In this document: piece by piece, positions 17,355 to 27,007 of the stretch
Numbering within the stretch: position 1 is the stretch's first letter
Layout: every line of letters starts with the position of its first letter
Assembly: GCF_007741515.1 (NCBI RefSeq)
Contig: NZ_CP036263.1
Span: 372,001-436,000, forward strand
From: Adhaeretor mobilis
Lineage (GTDB): Bacteria > Planctomycetota > Planctomycetia > Pirellulales > Lacipirellulaceae
Direction: 5' to 3'
DNA length: 64,000 nt
Notes under the pieces: model-generated
Database searches by the model: none
Seen by the model: the letters and a program-made list of their open reading frames with translations, nothing else
What the model was told of the DNA's origin: nothing
Position numbers and translations under genes: made by a program

Positions 17355-17392
17355 CTTAACACTGGCTGCCCGCTCAAAAAAAGGATAATCCC

Positions 17393-18103
17393 ATGCCATT
17401 AGTCGAAGTCATTGATGTTTCCAAAGAATACGCCAACGGCGAGGAAACGATTCGTCCCTTGGACGGCGTTAGCCTGTCGATTGAGGAAGGCGACTATGTC
17501 TCGCTCATGGGGGCCAGCGGTTCGGGCAAGAGTACACTCTTGAATTTGATCGCTGGCATCGACCAAGCTACCGCGGGTGAGATCATTGTCGCCGGGACCG
17601 ACATCACGAAGCTCTCTCGCGGCAAGCTTGCCGACTGGCGAGCTGCCCACATTGGCTACATATTCCAGACGCACAATCTCATTCCCGTGCTAACGGCTTA
17701 TGAAAACGTCGAGTTGCCACTGCTGCTGCTACCGATGTCGTCGGGCGAGCGACGTAAGCGGGTTGAGATTGCAATGGAAGCAGTCGACCTCACCTCGCGG
17801 GCCACGCACTACCCACGTCAAATGTCGGGCGGCCAGGAGCAACGGGTCGGTATCGCGCGAGCAATCGTCGCCAATCCCACGGTGGTCGTCGCCGATGAGC
17901 CAACCGGCAGTCTTGACGACGAGACGACCGAACAGATTCTTCAACTACTCAGCCGTGTCAACGAAGAACTCAACATGACACTGTTAATGGTCACGCACGA
18001 TGCGGATGCAGGCGCACGAGCAAGACGCCGCATCCGGTTGGAGCGGGGGCGACTGATGGAGAACGGCAAAGAACTCCAAACCGCCAAACTACACACCGCC
18101 TAA
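17393..18103 (+). CDS. MacB/LolD-type ABC ATPase
   Basis: A protein of 236 residues with all ABC motifs: Walker [10 protein letters not shown] (about 40-48), Q-loop IFQTHNLIP, signature [14 protein letters not shown], Walker [13 protein letters not shown] and the switch VTHD. The signature has Met in place of the usual Leu of LSGGQ, a mild change. It energises the two FtsX-type permeases encoded on either side. The spacing of 38 bases after the adaptor gene and 45 before the second permease fits one operon. Confidence 0.92.
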   Translation: MPLVEVIDVSKEYANGEETIRPLDGVSLSIEEGDYVSLMGASGSGKSTLLNLIAGIDQATAGEIIVAGTDITKLSRGKLADWRAAHIGYIFQTHNLIPVLTAYENVELPLLLLPMSSGERRKRVEIAMEAVDLTSRATHYPRQMSGGQEQRVGIARAIVANPTVVVADEPTGSLDDETTEQILQLLSRVNEELNMTLLMVTHDADAGARARRRIRLERGRLMENGKELQTAKLHTA

Positions 18104-18148
18104 CCTACGCACCATAGTTGCAGCAATAAAGCTGAGGACCGCCGAGTC

Positions 18149-19291
18149 ATGCTTAAATTCATCCCCTACGTTTTCAAAAGTTTGTGGCGTCACCGCGCTC
18201 GAACGCTACTCACAGTGAGCGGTACTGCGGTGGCGCTACTGGTGTTTTGCTTTATAGGGGCCGTGCAGCAAGGGATGCTCGCTTTGACTTCAGGCGACGA
18301 TGCTGGACGGACCCTGATTGTCTTCCAAGAAAACCGATTCTGCCCGCAGAGTAGTCGGCTACCGCAGGACTACGAAAGCACCATCGCAAAATTGCCGGGT
18401 GTGCAAGATGTCGTGCCGGTCAAAGTGTTTACGAACAACTGCCGAGCCAGCCTTGATGCGATTGTGTTTCAAGGTGTGCAGCCGGAAAAGTTGAAGGCCT
18501 GGAGAGACATTGATCTGCAATCGGGCAATTGGTCAGCCTTCTCTGGCCAAGACGACGCCGCCCTCGTTGGCATTGATGTCGCCACACGGCGAGGCTTAAG
18601 CGTTGGCGATAAGTTTACCATCGGCGATGTGTCGGTTGTTGTGCAAGGCGTGTTCAAGTCGCCCGCTGCCGCCGAGAATAACCTTATTTTCACTCAGCTT
18701 GATTTTCTGCAAAGGGCACGGGGAGCAAACGATGTGGGCACCGTAACCATGCTAGAAGTACATCTGAACGACACTGCCGACCCAGAGGCTCTGGCAAAAC
18801 AGATTGATCAAGAGTTTCACGCTGGTCCGGTCGGTACGACCACTCGCACTAAGGGGATGTTCCAAGCCGATACGTTGGCCGATCTCGCGGAACTCATTGG
18901 CTTTGTGCATTGGCTCGGCTACGCCTGCGTTGGCTTAGTGCTTTCGCTGGTGGCGACGACGACGGTGATGTCCGTACAGGACCGCATCAAAGAACACGCG
19001 GTACTACAGACGTTGGGTCTTCGTCCTCTGCGAGTCTTTAGCTTAGTAATGACTGAGAGTCTGCTGCTCAGCACGCTTGGGGGCATCCTAGGTGTAGCGG
19101 GGAGCGTATTGCTCTTGTCCTCAGCTGGCATGTCGGTCGCCGCTGAAGGCGTCACCATTGCGTTTGAGCCTTCATTGTCCCTAGCTATGCAAGGTCTAGT
19201 CGTGGCGGTGGCAGTTGGCGTGCTAGCAGGGTTGGCACCAGGATGGCACGCTTCACGCACCGAAATCGTACCCGCTTTACGCCACGCCTAA
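18149..19291 (+). CDS. FtsX/MacB-type ABC transporter permease (second)
   Basis: A protein of 380 residues. TM1 is near the start ([20 protein letters not shown]), followed by a periplasmic domain to about 245 with an [12 protein letters not shown] stretch, then three helices with the [22 protein letters not shown] motif between them. It is a distant paralogue of the first permease at 14516, so the working complex is probably a heterodimer. The gene lies between the ATPase and the TolC-like outer-membrane factor. Confidence 0.87.
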   Translation: MLKFIPYVFKSLWRHRARTLLTVSGTAVALLVFCFIGAVQQGMLALTSGDDAGRTLIVFQENRFCPQSSRLPQDYESTIAKLPGVQDVVPVKVFTNNCRASLDAIVFQGVQPEKLKAWRDIDLQSGNWSAFSGQDDAALVGIDVATRRGLSVGDKFTIGDVSVVVQGVFKSPAAAENNLIFTQLDFLQRARGANDVGTVTMLEVHLNDTADPEALAKQIDQEFHAGPVGTTTRTKGMFQADTLADLAELIGFVHWLGYACVGLVLSLVATTTVMSVQDRIKEHAVLQTLGLRPLRVFSLVMTESLLLSTLGGILGVAGSVLLLSSAGMSVAAEGVTIAFEPSLSLAMQGLVVAVAVGVLAGLAPGWHASRTEIVPALRHA

Positions 19292-19352
19292 AGTTCGCAA
19301 AGAGTGCAACGTCGTGGTGAACCAACCGATAAATGACACAGGGAGGTCATGG

Positions 19353-20771
19353 ATGACAAATTACATAAGCTTCTTGGTTGCAATATCATTATTGGCGACT
19401 GGCTGCGCTTCCGGGCCACAAGAGGTGGCTTCGCTCAAGGGTGCTGGTGATGACACGGGAATAGCTTCTGCGGAAGCGATCAAACAGGTCGAGTACCAGG
19501 AATTGGTTTCTCCAGAGTTGATTCAACCGTCAACGGTTAGCGAATCCACTCAGTCACTTGCAAACACCCAAACCCCACAGCGGCTCCCTCCTGCTGAGGG
19601 ATTGTCGATGGAATCGCTTGAGCAGATGGCGTTGTCGAACAATCCGACAATTGCTCAGTCTGAGGCACGCGTGCGTGCCCTACGAGGCAAATGGGTTCAA
19701 GTCGGGCTACCGCCTAACCCAACGGCAGGCTATGTGGCAGGTGAAATCGGCAACGATGGCGCAGCCGGACAGCAAGGCGCGTTTGTCGGTCAAGACTTTA
19801 TCACTGGGAAAAAGCTCCAGCGAAACCGAGCGATCGTGAGCGCAGAAATTGCTAAGGCCGAACAGCAGTTGGCAGCCGCGCAGCGACGCGTACAAACCGA
19901 CGTACGGCAAGGCTACTACGAAGCACTGCTTGCTCAGCGTCGCGTCGAGTTAGCCGAAGAATTAGTTCGCATCACCGGCGAAGCCGTTATGTCATCCGAG
20001 GCCCTCGTTGAGGCTGAGGAAATTCCCCTGGCTGGCTTGTTGCAAACCGAAGTCCAGCAGCAGAACGCCCTGGTTTTGCTGCGAACCGCCGAGAACGGGC
20101 TGTCACGAGCGTGGCGGAGGCTTTCTTCGGTAGCAGGGGGCGTTGACCTGCCTGCTCAGCCGCTTGCTGGCGACATTGGACAAATGCCAGCGTCCCTCGA
20201 TTGGCAAGAGCAGCTCGCTCGATTGCAAACCGAAAGCCCAGAGGTCGCCGCAGCAATGTCGGAAGTCGACCGAGCTAGGCGAGCGTTGAGCCGGGCTTGC
20301 GTCGAAGCGGTCCCCGACGTTAGTACGCAGGTTAGTGTGCAGTACGACGATAGCACCGACGACACAATTGCCGGTGTCCAAGTAGGGATGCCAATACCCC
20401 TCTGGAATCGCAACCAAGGCGGTATTCGACAAGCTCAGGCAGAGATTACTCAGGCGGTTCGCAACGTCGACCGCGTAGAACTCGATCTCAAACGCCGACT
20501 TGCTGGCGTTTTTAAGGAATACTCTGACGCTCAAGTTACGGCGGAGACGTATAGCAACGACATCCTGCCTCGATCGCAGAAAACATTTGATTTAGTTCAG
20601 AAAGGCTATAAACAAGGAGAAGTCGGGTACCTCGATCTGCTGGCAGCCCAGCAAACCTTCTCGCAAACGAACCTTGCTTACCTGGATGCCGTAGGTAATC
20701 TCTGGCAGAGCTACGTCCGCATTGAGGGACTACTGCTGGAGGGAAGCCTTGAGACGACACTGGATCGGTGA
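19353..20771 (+). CDS. TolC/CusC-like outer-membrane efflux lipoprotein
   Basis: The start is the ATG at 19353, seven bases after GGGAGG, giving 472 residues. The lipoprotein signal is SLLATGCAS. Two repeats of the outer-membrane efflux domain follow: first LSMESLEQMALSNNPTIAQSEARVRA with LPPNPTAGY, second beginning near SPEVAAAMSEVDRARRALSRA, with GMPIPLWNRNQGGIRQA. The fold is a trimeric alpha-barrel crossing the periplasm. It can serve the ABC exporter upstream and perhaps also the RND pump downstream, which has no outer-membrane factor of its own. Confidence 0.88.
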   Translation: MTNYISFLVAISLLATGCASGPQEVASLKGAGDDTGIASAEAIKQVEYQELVSPELIQPSTVSESTQSLANTQTPQRLPPAEGLSMESLEQMALSNNPTIAQSEARVRALRGKWVQVGLPPNPTAGYVAGEIGNDGAAGQQGAFVGQDFITGKKLQRNRAIVSAEIAKAEQQLAAAQRRVQTDVRQGYYEALLAQRRVELAEELVRITGEAVMSSEALVEAEEIPLAGLLQTEVQQQNALVLLRTAENGLSRAWRRLSSVAGGVDLPAQPLAGDIGQMPASLDWQEQLARLQTESPEVAAAMSEVDRARRALSRACVEAVPDVSTQVSVQYDDSTDDTIAGVQVGMPIPLWNRNQGGIRQAQAEITQAVRNVDRVELDLKRRLAGVFKEYSDAQVTAETYSNDILPRSQKTFDLVQKGYKQGEVGYLDLLAAQQTFSQTNLAYLDAVGNLWQSYVRIEGLLLEGSLETTLDR

Positions 20772-20936
20772 TTCCGCGACATTTCGGGGCAGGCCAGAAT
20801 TGGAAACGCCTCGCATTGACTTGATATTGCAGCTAAACCGAGAAACCATAGAATACTTAGGCTTGTACCTTTGGCAGGTAGAAAGTCAGTAACCACATCA
20901 ATCCTGGTTCCGTAAACTCATTGTTTAGGCACTCTA

Positions 20937-21410
20937 TTGCGTCCTGTACTTAGCATCATCGTCGCAGCGTCCTTGTTGGCTCACGCTCTGCTGGGCTGTT
21001 GTACGCATGGACTCCACGCGAGTGGAAGTTTGGGATGCGCGCACGCACACACCAGCTTGGCTACGAACTCAATAGAGCATCAACACGACCATTCTCATCC
21101 AGGCGAGCAAGGTGTTCACAGCGACCGTTCTCATGACGTTGCTGCAATTTCCAGCGATGAGTGTGATCACGAATCCGAGCCAGCGGCACCTCACGAATGC
21201 CGTCACCAGAATTGCAAGTGGACTTCTGGTGACTCGCAGCGGATGAACCTACCGGAGTTTGACGCGAGCTTCACCGTGTTTGCGACACTTGATTCGCTCT
21301 CAACCTCAATCAACCTTTCTAGTACCACATCGTGGCTGTACTCTAGCGGCGAACGGACAGTGGCGCTACCGATGCGCTCGCACCTAGCGTTGGGCATTCT
21401 TCTTATTTGA
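20937..21410 (+). CDS. Small secreted His/Cys-rich protein
   Basis: The frame opens with TTG at 20937 and codes for 157 residues. A signal peptide (VLSIIVAASLLAHALLGC) leads to a mature part with CCTHGLHASGSLGCAHAH, EHQHDHSHPGEQ and CDHESEPAAPHECRHQNC. The His/Cys density suggests binding of Cu, Zn or Ni outside the cytoplasm. No named family comes to mind. Two other small Cys-rich secreted proteins are in this cargo (12582 and 29222). It leads into the cusBA genes but is separated from them by a nested hairpin and a run of T. Confidence 0.6.
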   Translation: MRPVLSIIVAASLLAHALLGCCTHGLHASGSLGCAHAHTSLATNSIEHQHDHSHPGEQGVHSDRSHDVAAISSDECDHESEPAAPHECRHQNCKWTSGDSQRMNLPEFDASFTVFATLDSLSTSINLSSTTSWLYSSGERTVALPMRSHLALGILLI

Positions 21411-21485
21411 GCCGCTCACGAGACTAGCTTTGCAGCCTATAGCAAAGTCACAGATAGTCTCTTCTCTTGCTGAGCGGTTTTATCT
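21411..21485 (+). terminator. Three-tier hairpin with T run (terminator or attenuator)
   Basis: Three stems are nested: 21412-21418 with 21471-21477, 21421-21426 with 21455-21460, and 21428-21433 with 21442-21447. TTTTAT follows. This is longer than a common terminator and sits about 100 bases before the cusB-like start, so an attenuator role is possible. Confidence 0.6.
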
Positions 21486-21579
21486 TCGTTGACCGATTAC
21501 GGTCGGCGTTATCTCTCAATCCATCAACGCGTCTAGCCGTGCAGCTATGCGCGGGACGTAGACTCGCGGAGCATCGGCT

Positions 21580-22986
21580 ATGGCCGCCCCTAAACAAAAC
21601 AAAAAAGCATCCTCAAAGCGATGGATTGTCTACCTGATTGGCATTTGCTGTCTGCTAGCGCTCGGTATCGGCGCTTTCGCGACCAAGAGCAAGTGGATGC
21701 CCTATCTCAACTCTAGCGGCATGAATGCGGGTAGTTCCAGCGACCAACAAGAAGCTGATCCACACGCAGGCCACAACCACGGTCAGGCGGGGCACAACGA
21801 TGCCGCCACAATCGAGCTGAGCGATAAGGGCCTGAAGAACATTGGTTTTATGCCCTATGTTATCGAACCAACTGACTATGAACGCACCCTTACGCTCCCC
21901 GCAATTGTTGTCGAGCGACCGGGTGGTTCCCAAATTCACATCACAGCCCCGCTAACCGGCATCGTCACGAGAATATACGCAGCCAATGGGCAGGCAATCA
22001 GCCCTGGTGAGCCGCTATTTGAGCTTCGCTTAACACACGAAGATTTGGTCAATGCTCAACGTGATTATCTCACAACGAGCGCCAATCTGGAGATCGTCAA
22101 TAGTGAAATCAAACGCCTTGAGGGGCTTGGAAAAGGTGTCATCGCCGGAAAACGCATTTTGGAACAACAGTACGAAAGGCAGAAGCTAGAAGTTTCGTTA
22201 TTGGCAGAAGAGCAGGCGATGCTGCTACATGGCCTCAGTGATGAGCAAGTGCAAGCCATTCGGACTACACGAAAACTATTCCACAGTCTGACTGTCTACG
22301 CGCCCGAACACTCTGACACAGAAGAGGCTTGCCAAGGGCCACACCTTTTCACTATCCAACGGCTGGGTATTTCAAAAGGCGAACAGATCGAGGTTGGCCG
22401 CGAACTTGCTGTGTTGGCCGACCACTGCGAGTTGCATGTCGAGGGCATCGCGTTTGAAGACGATGCCGCCGAAATCAGGGAGGCGGCTAGCGAGCGAAGG
22501 AACGTCAACGCCCGTTTGTTGCGAGGCGACTCTCAAGGTGCTGAAGTAAAAGGCTTGGCAATTCTTTACGTTGCCGACCAAATAGACCCGACCTCTCGCG
22601 CGTTGAAAGTTTATTTGAGACTTCCCAACAAGATCGCACTTGATCGCACCGAAGGAGAGAAGCGTTTTCTTGAGTGGCAGTATAAGCCAGGACAGCGAAT
22701 GGAAATTCGTGTCCCTGTCGAGACCTGGGAGAAGCAACTCGTGCTTCCGGTAGCAGCCGTCGTCGATGAAGGAGCTGAGACGTATACCTATCGCCAGAAT
22801 GGGGACCACTTCGATCAGGTGCCGGTTCATGTGCTTTATAGGGACCAACAATCCGTTGTTATCGCCAACGATGGAGCGCTCTATCCGCAAGACATAATTG
22901 CTGGCGATGGCGCATTTCAAATGCACCTAGCGCTAAAGAATAAGGCCGGGGGCGGAGTCGATCCCCATGCAGGACACAATCACTAA
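21580..22986 (+). CDS. cusB: CusB/CzcB-like RND adaptor
   Basis: A protein of 468 residues with one N-terminal TM (IVYLIGICCLLALGIGAFA). A His-rich linker follows (DPHAGHNHGQAGHN), then the adaptor core with lipoyl halves around ITAPLTGIVTRIYAANGQAISPG, a helical hairpin and a beta-barrel, and a final DPHAGHNH tail. Both ends therefore carry a likely metal-binding DPHAGHNH motif. CusB-type adaptors bind Cu(I)/Ag(I) in the periplasm and pass it to the CusA pump. The CusA-like gene starts 53 bases later. The exact metal cannot be fixed from sequence. Confidence 0.85.
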   Translation: MAAPKQNKKASSKRWIVYLIGICCLLALGIGAFATKSKWMPYLNSSGMNAGSSSDQQEADPHAGHNHGQAGHNDAATIELSDKGLKNIGFMPYVIEPTDYERTLTLPAIVVERPGGSQIHITAPLTGIVTRIYAANGQAISPGEPLFELRLTHEDLVNAQRDYLTTSANLEIVNSEIKRLEGLGKGVIAGKRILEQQYERQKLEVSLLAEEQAMLLHGLSDEQVQAIRTTRKLFHSLTVYAPEHSDTEEACQGPHLFTIQRLGISKGEQIEVGRELAVLADHCELHVEGIAFEDDAAEIREAASERRNVNARLLRGDSQGAEVKGLAILYVADQIDPTSRALKVYLRLPNKIALDRTEGEKRFLEWQYKPGQRMEIRVPVETWEKQLVLPVAAVVDEGAETYTYRQNGDHFDQVPVHVLYRDQQSVVIANDGALYPQDIIAGDGAFQMHLALKNKAGGGVDPHAGHNH

Positions 22987-23039
22987 CGAGTAGCTAGTTG
23001 CACTGACTGAATCGACTGCTCCCTTCGGTAAACCTATCC

Positions 23040-26000
23040 ATGCTTAATGCCATAATCAGATTTGCTCTTCACAACCGCCTCTTAGTGATCGCTGCTGCGA
23101 TTCTCCTGCTTGCTTACGGCGGATGGCAGGCGACCCAGTTGCCGATTGATGTCTTCCCCAATCTCAATCGTCCTCGCGTCGTTGTCATGACCGAGGCGCA
23201 TGGTCTAGCGCCGGAAGAGGTTGAAACGCTGGTCACTTTCCCTATCGAAACCGTGCTAAACGGGGCGACAGGGGTGCAAGACGTGCGAACGACTTCAGGT
23301 ATTGGCTTATCAGTCGTCTATGTTGAGTTCGACTGGGGAACCAATATCTACAACGATCGGCAGATAGTCGCGGAGCGAATGGCTTTAGCCAGCGACATAT
23401 TGCCGGCAGACGTGTCACCACAACTTATGCCCATCTCCTCGATTATGGGTCAGATCATGATCGTTGGCGTGACAGCCGATGGCGACACGACCCCTATGGA
23501 GTTGCGAACGCTCTCCGACTGGGTTATTCGCCAACGTCTACTTACCATTCCCGGCGTCTCGCAAGTCATCGTCATGGGGGGCGACCGCAAGCAGTTTCAG
23601 GTGTTGGTCGATCCTGACTTGCTGCTGCGTTTTGGTGTAACCCTCCATGATGTCAAACAAGCTATCGAGGACAGCAATCAGAACACTGCGGGTGGTTATC
23701 TCGATGAGCAAGGACCAAGCGAGTTTCTCGTACGATCCTTGGGAAGAGTGCAATCTCTTGAAGAAATTGGCGACATTGTCATCAAACAGAGAAATCGTCA
23801 GTCGATTACGCTCTCGCAAGTCGCACGCATCGAAGAAGGGGCTCAGGTCAAGCGGGGGGATAGCTCTGCGTTTGCTCGAAATGACCAAGGCGAAATGGTA
23901 GGCGGTCGTTCGGTCGTGCTGACTATCCTCAAGCAGCCCGATGCCGACACACGCGCGGTCACCAACGCAGTCACTGCTGCCTTGGAAGAAATGCGTGCGT
24001 CACTCCCGAGCGACGTGCGGATTCTGCCGGAATTCTACCAGCAAAAAGAGTTCATTGACCTTGCGATTGAGAACGTCGTAGAAGCACTTCGTGATGGGGC
24101 TATCCTCGTCGTGATTATTCTCTTTCTTTTCCTGATGAACGTGCGGACAACGTTGATCACTCTGACAGCCATTCCTTTGTCGATCGTCATTACGGCAATG
24201 GTGTTCGCGGCTTTTGGATTATCCGTCAATACCATGACGCTCGGCGGTCTGGCAGTAGCAATCGGTGAATTGGTCGATGACGCTATTGTCGATGTTGAGA
24301 ATATCTTCCGGCGGCTCCGTGAGAACCGTCAGTCAAAGCAACCGAAGCCCGAGCTACTTGTTGTATTTCAAGCGAGCGTTGAGATACGCAATTCGATTGT
24401 CTACGGCACGATCATCGTCATGTTGGTGTTTATCCCTTTGTTTGCTCTTACCGGTATGGAGGGCAGACTTTTTACGCCACTTGGAATTTCGTACATTGTC
24501 TCAATTGCTTCTTCCCTTTTTGTCTCTTTGACGGTTACGCCTGTACTGAGTTACTGGCTGTTACGCGGTTCTAGTACAGAGGGTGAAGAGCGAGATAGTC
24601 TTTTATTGCGTGGCCTCAAAGCCGTTGCCGACAAAGTGATTCGTCTTAGCTTGCGGGTTGCTTGGCCGATTCTCGTGCTTGCAACGATAGTGGTTGGCAT
24701 TTCGGGGTGGGCTCTCCTACGGCTCGAAAACGATTTTTTACCCCCCTTCAATGAGGGCGCTGTGCAGATAAATGTTTTGCTCCCTCCAGGCACGTCTTTA
24801 GCAACATCCAACAAAGTCGCCGCCCGTGTTGAGCAGCGTCTTGCTCAGCTCGATGACCTCGTCGCCTTCGTGCGGAAAACAGGTCGAGCCGAACTCGACG
24901 AACATGCGGAGGGAGTCAATGTGTCCGAGTTCGTTGCTACCGTCGATCCGAATACCGAACGATCTCGCGAAGAGGTCATTGAAGCGATTAGTGAGGCGCT
25001 CGCCGATATCCCAGGTATTGTCACCGCCGTCGAACAACCGCTTGCGCATCTGATTTCGCATATGCTTTCGGGCGTGAAAGCCCAAGTCGCCATCAAATTA
25101 TTCGGCGATGATCTTGATGAGTTGCGTCGGCAAGCAAAAGGGATAGAAGCAACGATAGCCGATATTGAGGGCATTCGCGACTTGCAGGTCGAACAGCAGG
25201 TCATCATTCCTCAGCTTCGCATCGAAGCCGACGGCAAGAAGCTCAAGACGTTTGGACTACGTCGTAGCGACGTGAACGAGTTTGTTGAGACGGCGATGCA
25301 GGGGGAGGTCATTTCACAGGTACTTGACGGGCAGCGGACGTTTGACCTGATGGTTCGACTCGGCGAAGAGTTTCGAGAGGATTTAGAAGCTCTGAAACGC
25401 CTGCAAATTGAACTGCCCGATGGTGGCAGCGTCAAACTGGAAGATGTTGCCCGCGTCTACAAGGCAGGCGGACCTAACACAGTCAATCGCGAGCAGGTAC
25501 GGCGACGCATCGTCGTGCAATGTAACGTTTCGGGACGAGGCCTCGTTGACGTTGTCGAAGAAATGAAGCAGCGACTAGAGCCAGTACGCGACGAGCTTCC
25601 AACTGGATACTTCATGGAGTTCAGCGGCCAATTTGAGAGCCAGCAGTCGGCTTCTCGGATGATCGCTATTTTGTTTGCCGTGTCGCTCGTCGGCATGTTC
25701 TTAGTGCTCTACAAAATGTTTCATTCTGCGAATCTTGCGCTGCAAGTCATGGTGGCGCTGCCAATGGCGTTTATCGGCAGCGTGGCATCGTTGTACTTAA
25801 CTGACCAAACACTGACAGTAGCCAGCATGGTTGGCTTTATTTCCTTGTGCGGGATTGCCTCGCGTAACGGCATTCTGTTGATCAATCACTATCTGCACCT
25901 TGTGAAGTACGAAGGTGAAGGGTGGACACGCGATATGGTGGTCCACGCTGGTAAGGATCGTCTCGCACCAGTGTTGATGACGGCACTGACTTCGGGCATC

Positions 26001-26222
26001 GGTCTCGTGCCGCTAGCTATGGCTGCGGGTGAGCCGGGCAAAGAGATCCTTTACCCAGTAGCGACGGTAATTATTGGCGGACTGGTGACGAGTACGCTCT
26101 TGGAGTTTCTCGTTCGACCAGCACTGTTTTGGACCGTTGGCATATCCGCCGCCAAACAAGTAGTTGAGGCGGGGCAAGAACACATTGAACTAGTAGAAGA
26201 GGAGTCGATTGCAGTCGGCTAA
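23040..26222 (+). CDS. cusA: CusA/CzcA-type heavy-metal RND efflux pump
   Basis: A protein of 1060 residues, the usual size for HME-RND pumps. TM1 starts at about 10, followed by the family's QLPIDVFPNLNRPRVVV start of the periplasmic porter domain. TM2 onward includes VVIILFLFLMNVRTTLITLTAIPLS and the TM4 motif GGLAVAIGELVDDAIVDVENI with the acidic residues of the proton relay. A second half repeats this. The pump takes metal from the periplasm and drives it out using the proton gradient. No outer-membrane channel gene follows, so it may use the TolC-like protein at 19353. Its stop overlaps the long form of the next frame. Confidence 0.92.
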   Translation: MLNAIIRFALHNRLLVIAAAILLLAYGGWQATQLPIDVFPNLNRPRVVVMTEAHGLAPEEVETLVTFPIETVLNGATGVQDVRTTSGIGLSVVYVEFDWGTNIYNDRQIVAERMALASDILPADVSPQLMPISSIMGQIMIVGVTADGDTTPMELRTLSDWVIRQRLLTIPGVSQVIVMGGDRKQFQVLVDPDLLLRFGVTLHDVKQAIEDSNQNTAGGYLDEQGPSEFLVRSLGRVQSLEEIGDIVIKQRNRQSITLSQVARIEEGAQVKRGDSSAFARNDQGEMVGGRSVVLTILKQPDADTRAVTNAVTAALEEMRASLPSDVRILPEFYQQKEFIDLAIENVVEALRDGAILVVIILFLFLMNVRTTLITLTAIPLSIVITAMVFAAFGLSVNTMTLGGLAVAIGELVDDAIVDVENIFRRLRENRQSKQPKPELLVVFQASVEIRNSIVYGTIIVMLVFIPLFALTGMEGRLFTPLGISYIVSIASSLFVSLTVTPVLSYWLLRGSSTEGEERDSLLLRGLKAVADKVIRLSLRVAWPILVLATIVVGISGWALLRLENDFLPPFNEGAVQINVLLPPGTSLATSNKVAARVEQRLAQLDDLVAFVRKTGRAELDEHAEGVNVSEFVATVDPNTERSREEVIEAISEALADIPGIVTAVEQPLAHLISHMLSGVKAQVAIKLFGDDLDELRRQAKGIEATIADIEGIRDLQVEQQVIIPQLRIEADGKKLKTFGLRRSDVNEFVETAMQGEVISQVLDGQRTFDLMVRLGEEFREDLEALKRLQIELPDGGSVKLEDVARVYKAGGPNTVNREQVRRRIVVQCNVSGRGLVDVVEEMKQRLEPVRDELPTGYFMEFSGQFESQQSASRMIAILFAVSLVGMFLVLYKMFHSANLALQVMVALPMAFIGSVASLYLTDQTLTVASMVGFISLCGIASRNGILLINHYLHLVKYEGEGWTRDMVVHAGKDRLAPVLMTALTSGIGLVPLAMAAGEPGKEILYPVATVIIGGLVTSTLLEFLVRPALFWTVGISAAKQVVEAGQEHIELVEEESIAVG

Positions 26223-26277
26223 CGCCGTTCTGCTAACCATTCTGCCATTCCGGCATAGTTACCCAAGGAGGAAAACA

Positions 26278-26952
26278 ATGAAAACCCTGGTATTGCTGGT
26301 GCTCGCCTTGCTGAACCCCTTGCTTGTCAGTGGCGTGCAGGCCCAGTCAGCACGCAAGGAAAGCAAACAAGAATTTGTGATTGCCCATCGGCTTAGTGAT
26401 TGGCAGACAAAACACTTCGAGGACCAAGCGAAGGCACAGCAGCATACGGACGCTCTAAAAAAACTTGGTGCTGAGGTGCGAACGGACCGGCACGATGGCC
26501 ACATCGACGTGGCTTATCGCCTACGCGGCTGGCAGCCTTTACGCGTTGAATCAGATGTACTTGCGCACCAATGGGAAGATTGGCTGAGAGCAGCCGGCTT
26601 TGAGACAATTCACGGACACAGCCCCGACCACGATAAGCACTCCCATCACGAAGGGCATGGTCATGGGCAAGGCAAAGCAGAGGCCCACGGCGATGTCGTC
26701 CTGTACCGCGCTCCGGCTTGGGTCGCTCAGCATTTTGATCAGCTCGAACAGGCCGACGAGTTTATCGTGTTGACACAGGCACTCCGCTGCCAAATTGAGA
26801 AGACTGGCCACGCTGGGCATACAGATATTCGTTTCGTATGCCCCGAATGGACTGCTGTCGAATTCCCTAACCACAAGGTGGCTGCCGCCTGGACCAAGTG
26901 GCTGGAGTCGGTGGGTTTTGAGGTCCAGCACAAAGACCACCACGACCACTAG
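26278..26952 (+). CDS. Secreted His-rich protein with an internal duplication
   Basis: The start ATG at 26278 follows AAGGAGGAAAACA. The product has 224 residues with a signal peptide (TLVLLVLALLNPLLVSGVQA). The mature part is two similar halves, each with two WxxxHF/WxxxxF-type units: SDWQTKHFEDQAKAQQH and RGWQPLRVESDVLAHQW, then PAWVAQHFDQLEQADEF and PEWTAVEFPNHKVAAAW. A His-rich linker (HDKHSHHEGHGHGQGK) separates them, and the tail is HKDHHDH. I know no named family. It probably chelates metal ions in the periplasm for the CusBA system directly upstream. Confidence 0.7.
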   Translation: MKTLVLLVLALLNPLLVSGVQAQSARKESKQEFVIAHRLSDWQTKHFEDQAKAQQHTDALKKLGAEVRTDRHDGHIDVAYRLRGWQPLRVESDVLAHQWEDWLRAAGFETIHGHSPDHDKHSHHEGHGHGQGKAEAHGDVVLYRAPAWVAQHFDQLEQADEFIVLTQALRCQIEKTGHAGHTDIRFVCPEWTAVEFPNHKVAAAWTKWLESVGFEVQHKDHHDH

Positions 26953-27007
26953 ATTCCCTTACCTATTTGTCCCGTTTTTTATCACTACAAACACTCTGGA
27001 GAAAATC

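Noticed and set aside
22372..22926. 184-codon minus-strand frame inside the cusB-like gene
   Set aside because: It is antisense to a clear RND adaptor and has no recognisable domain.
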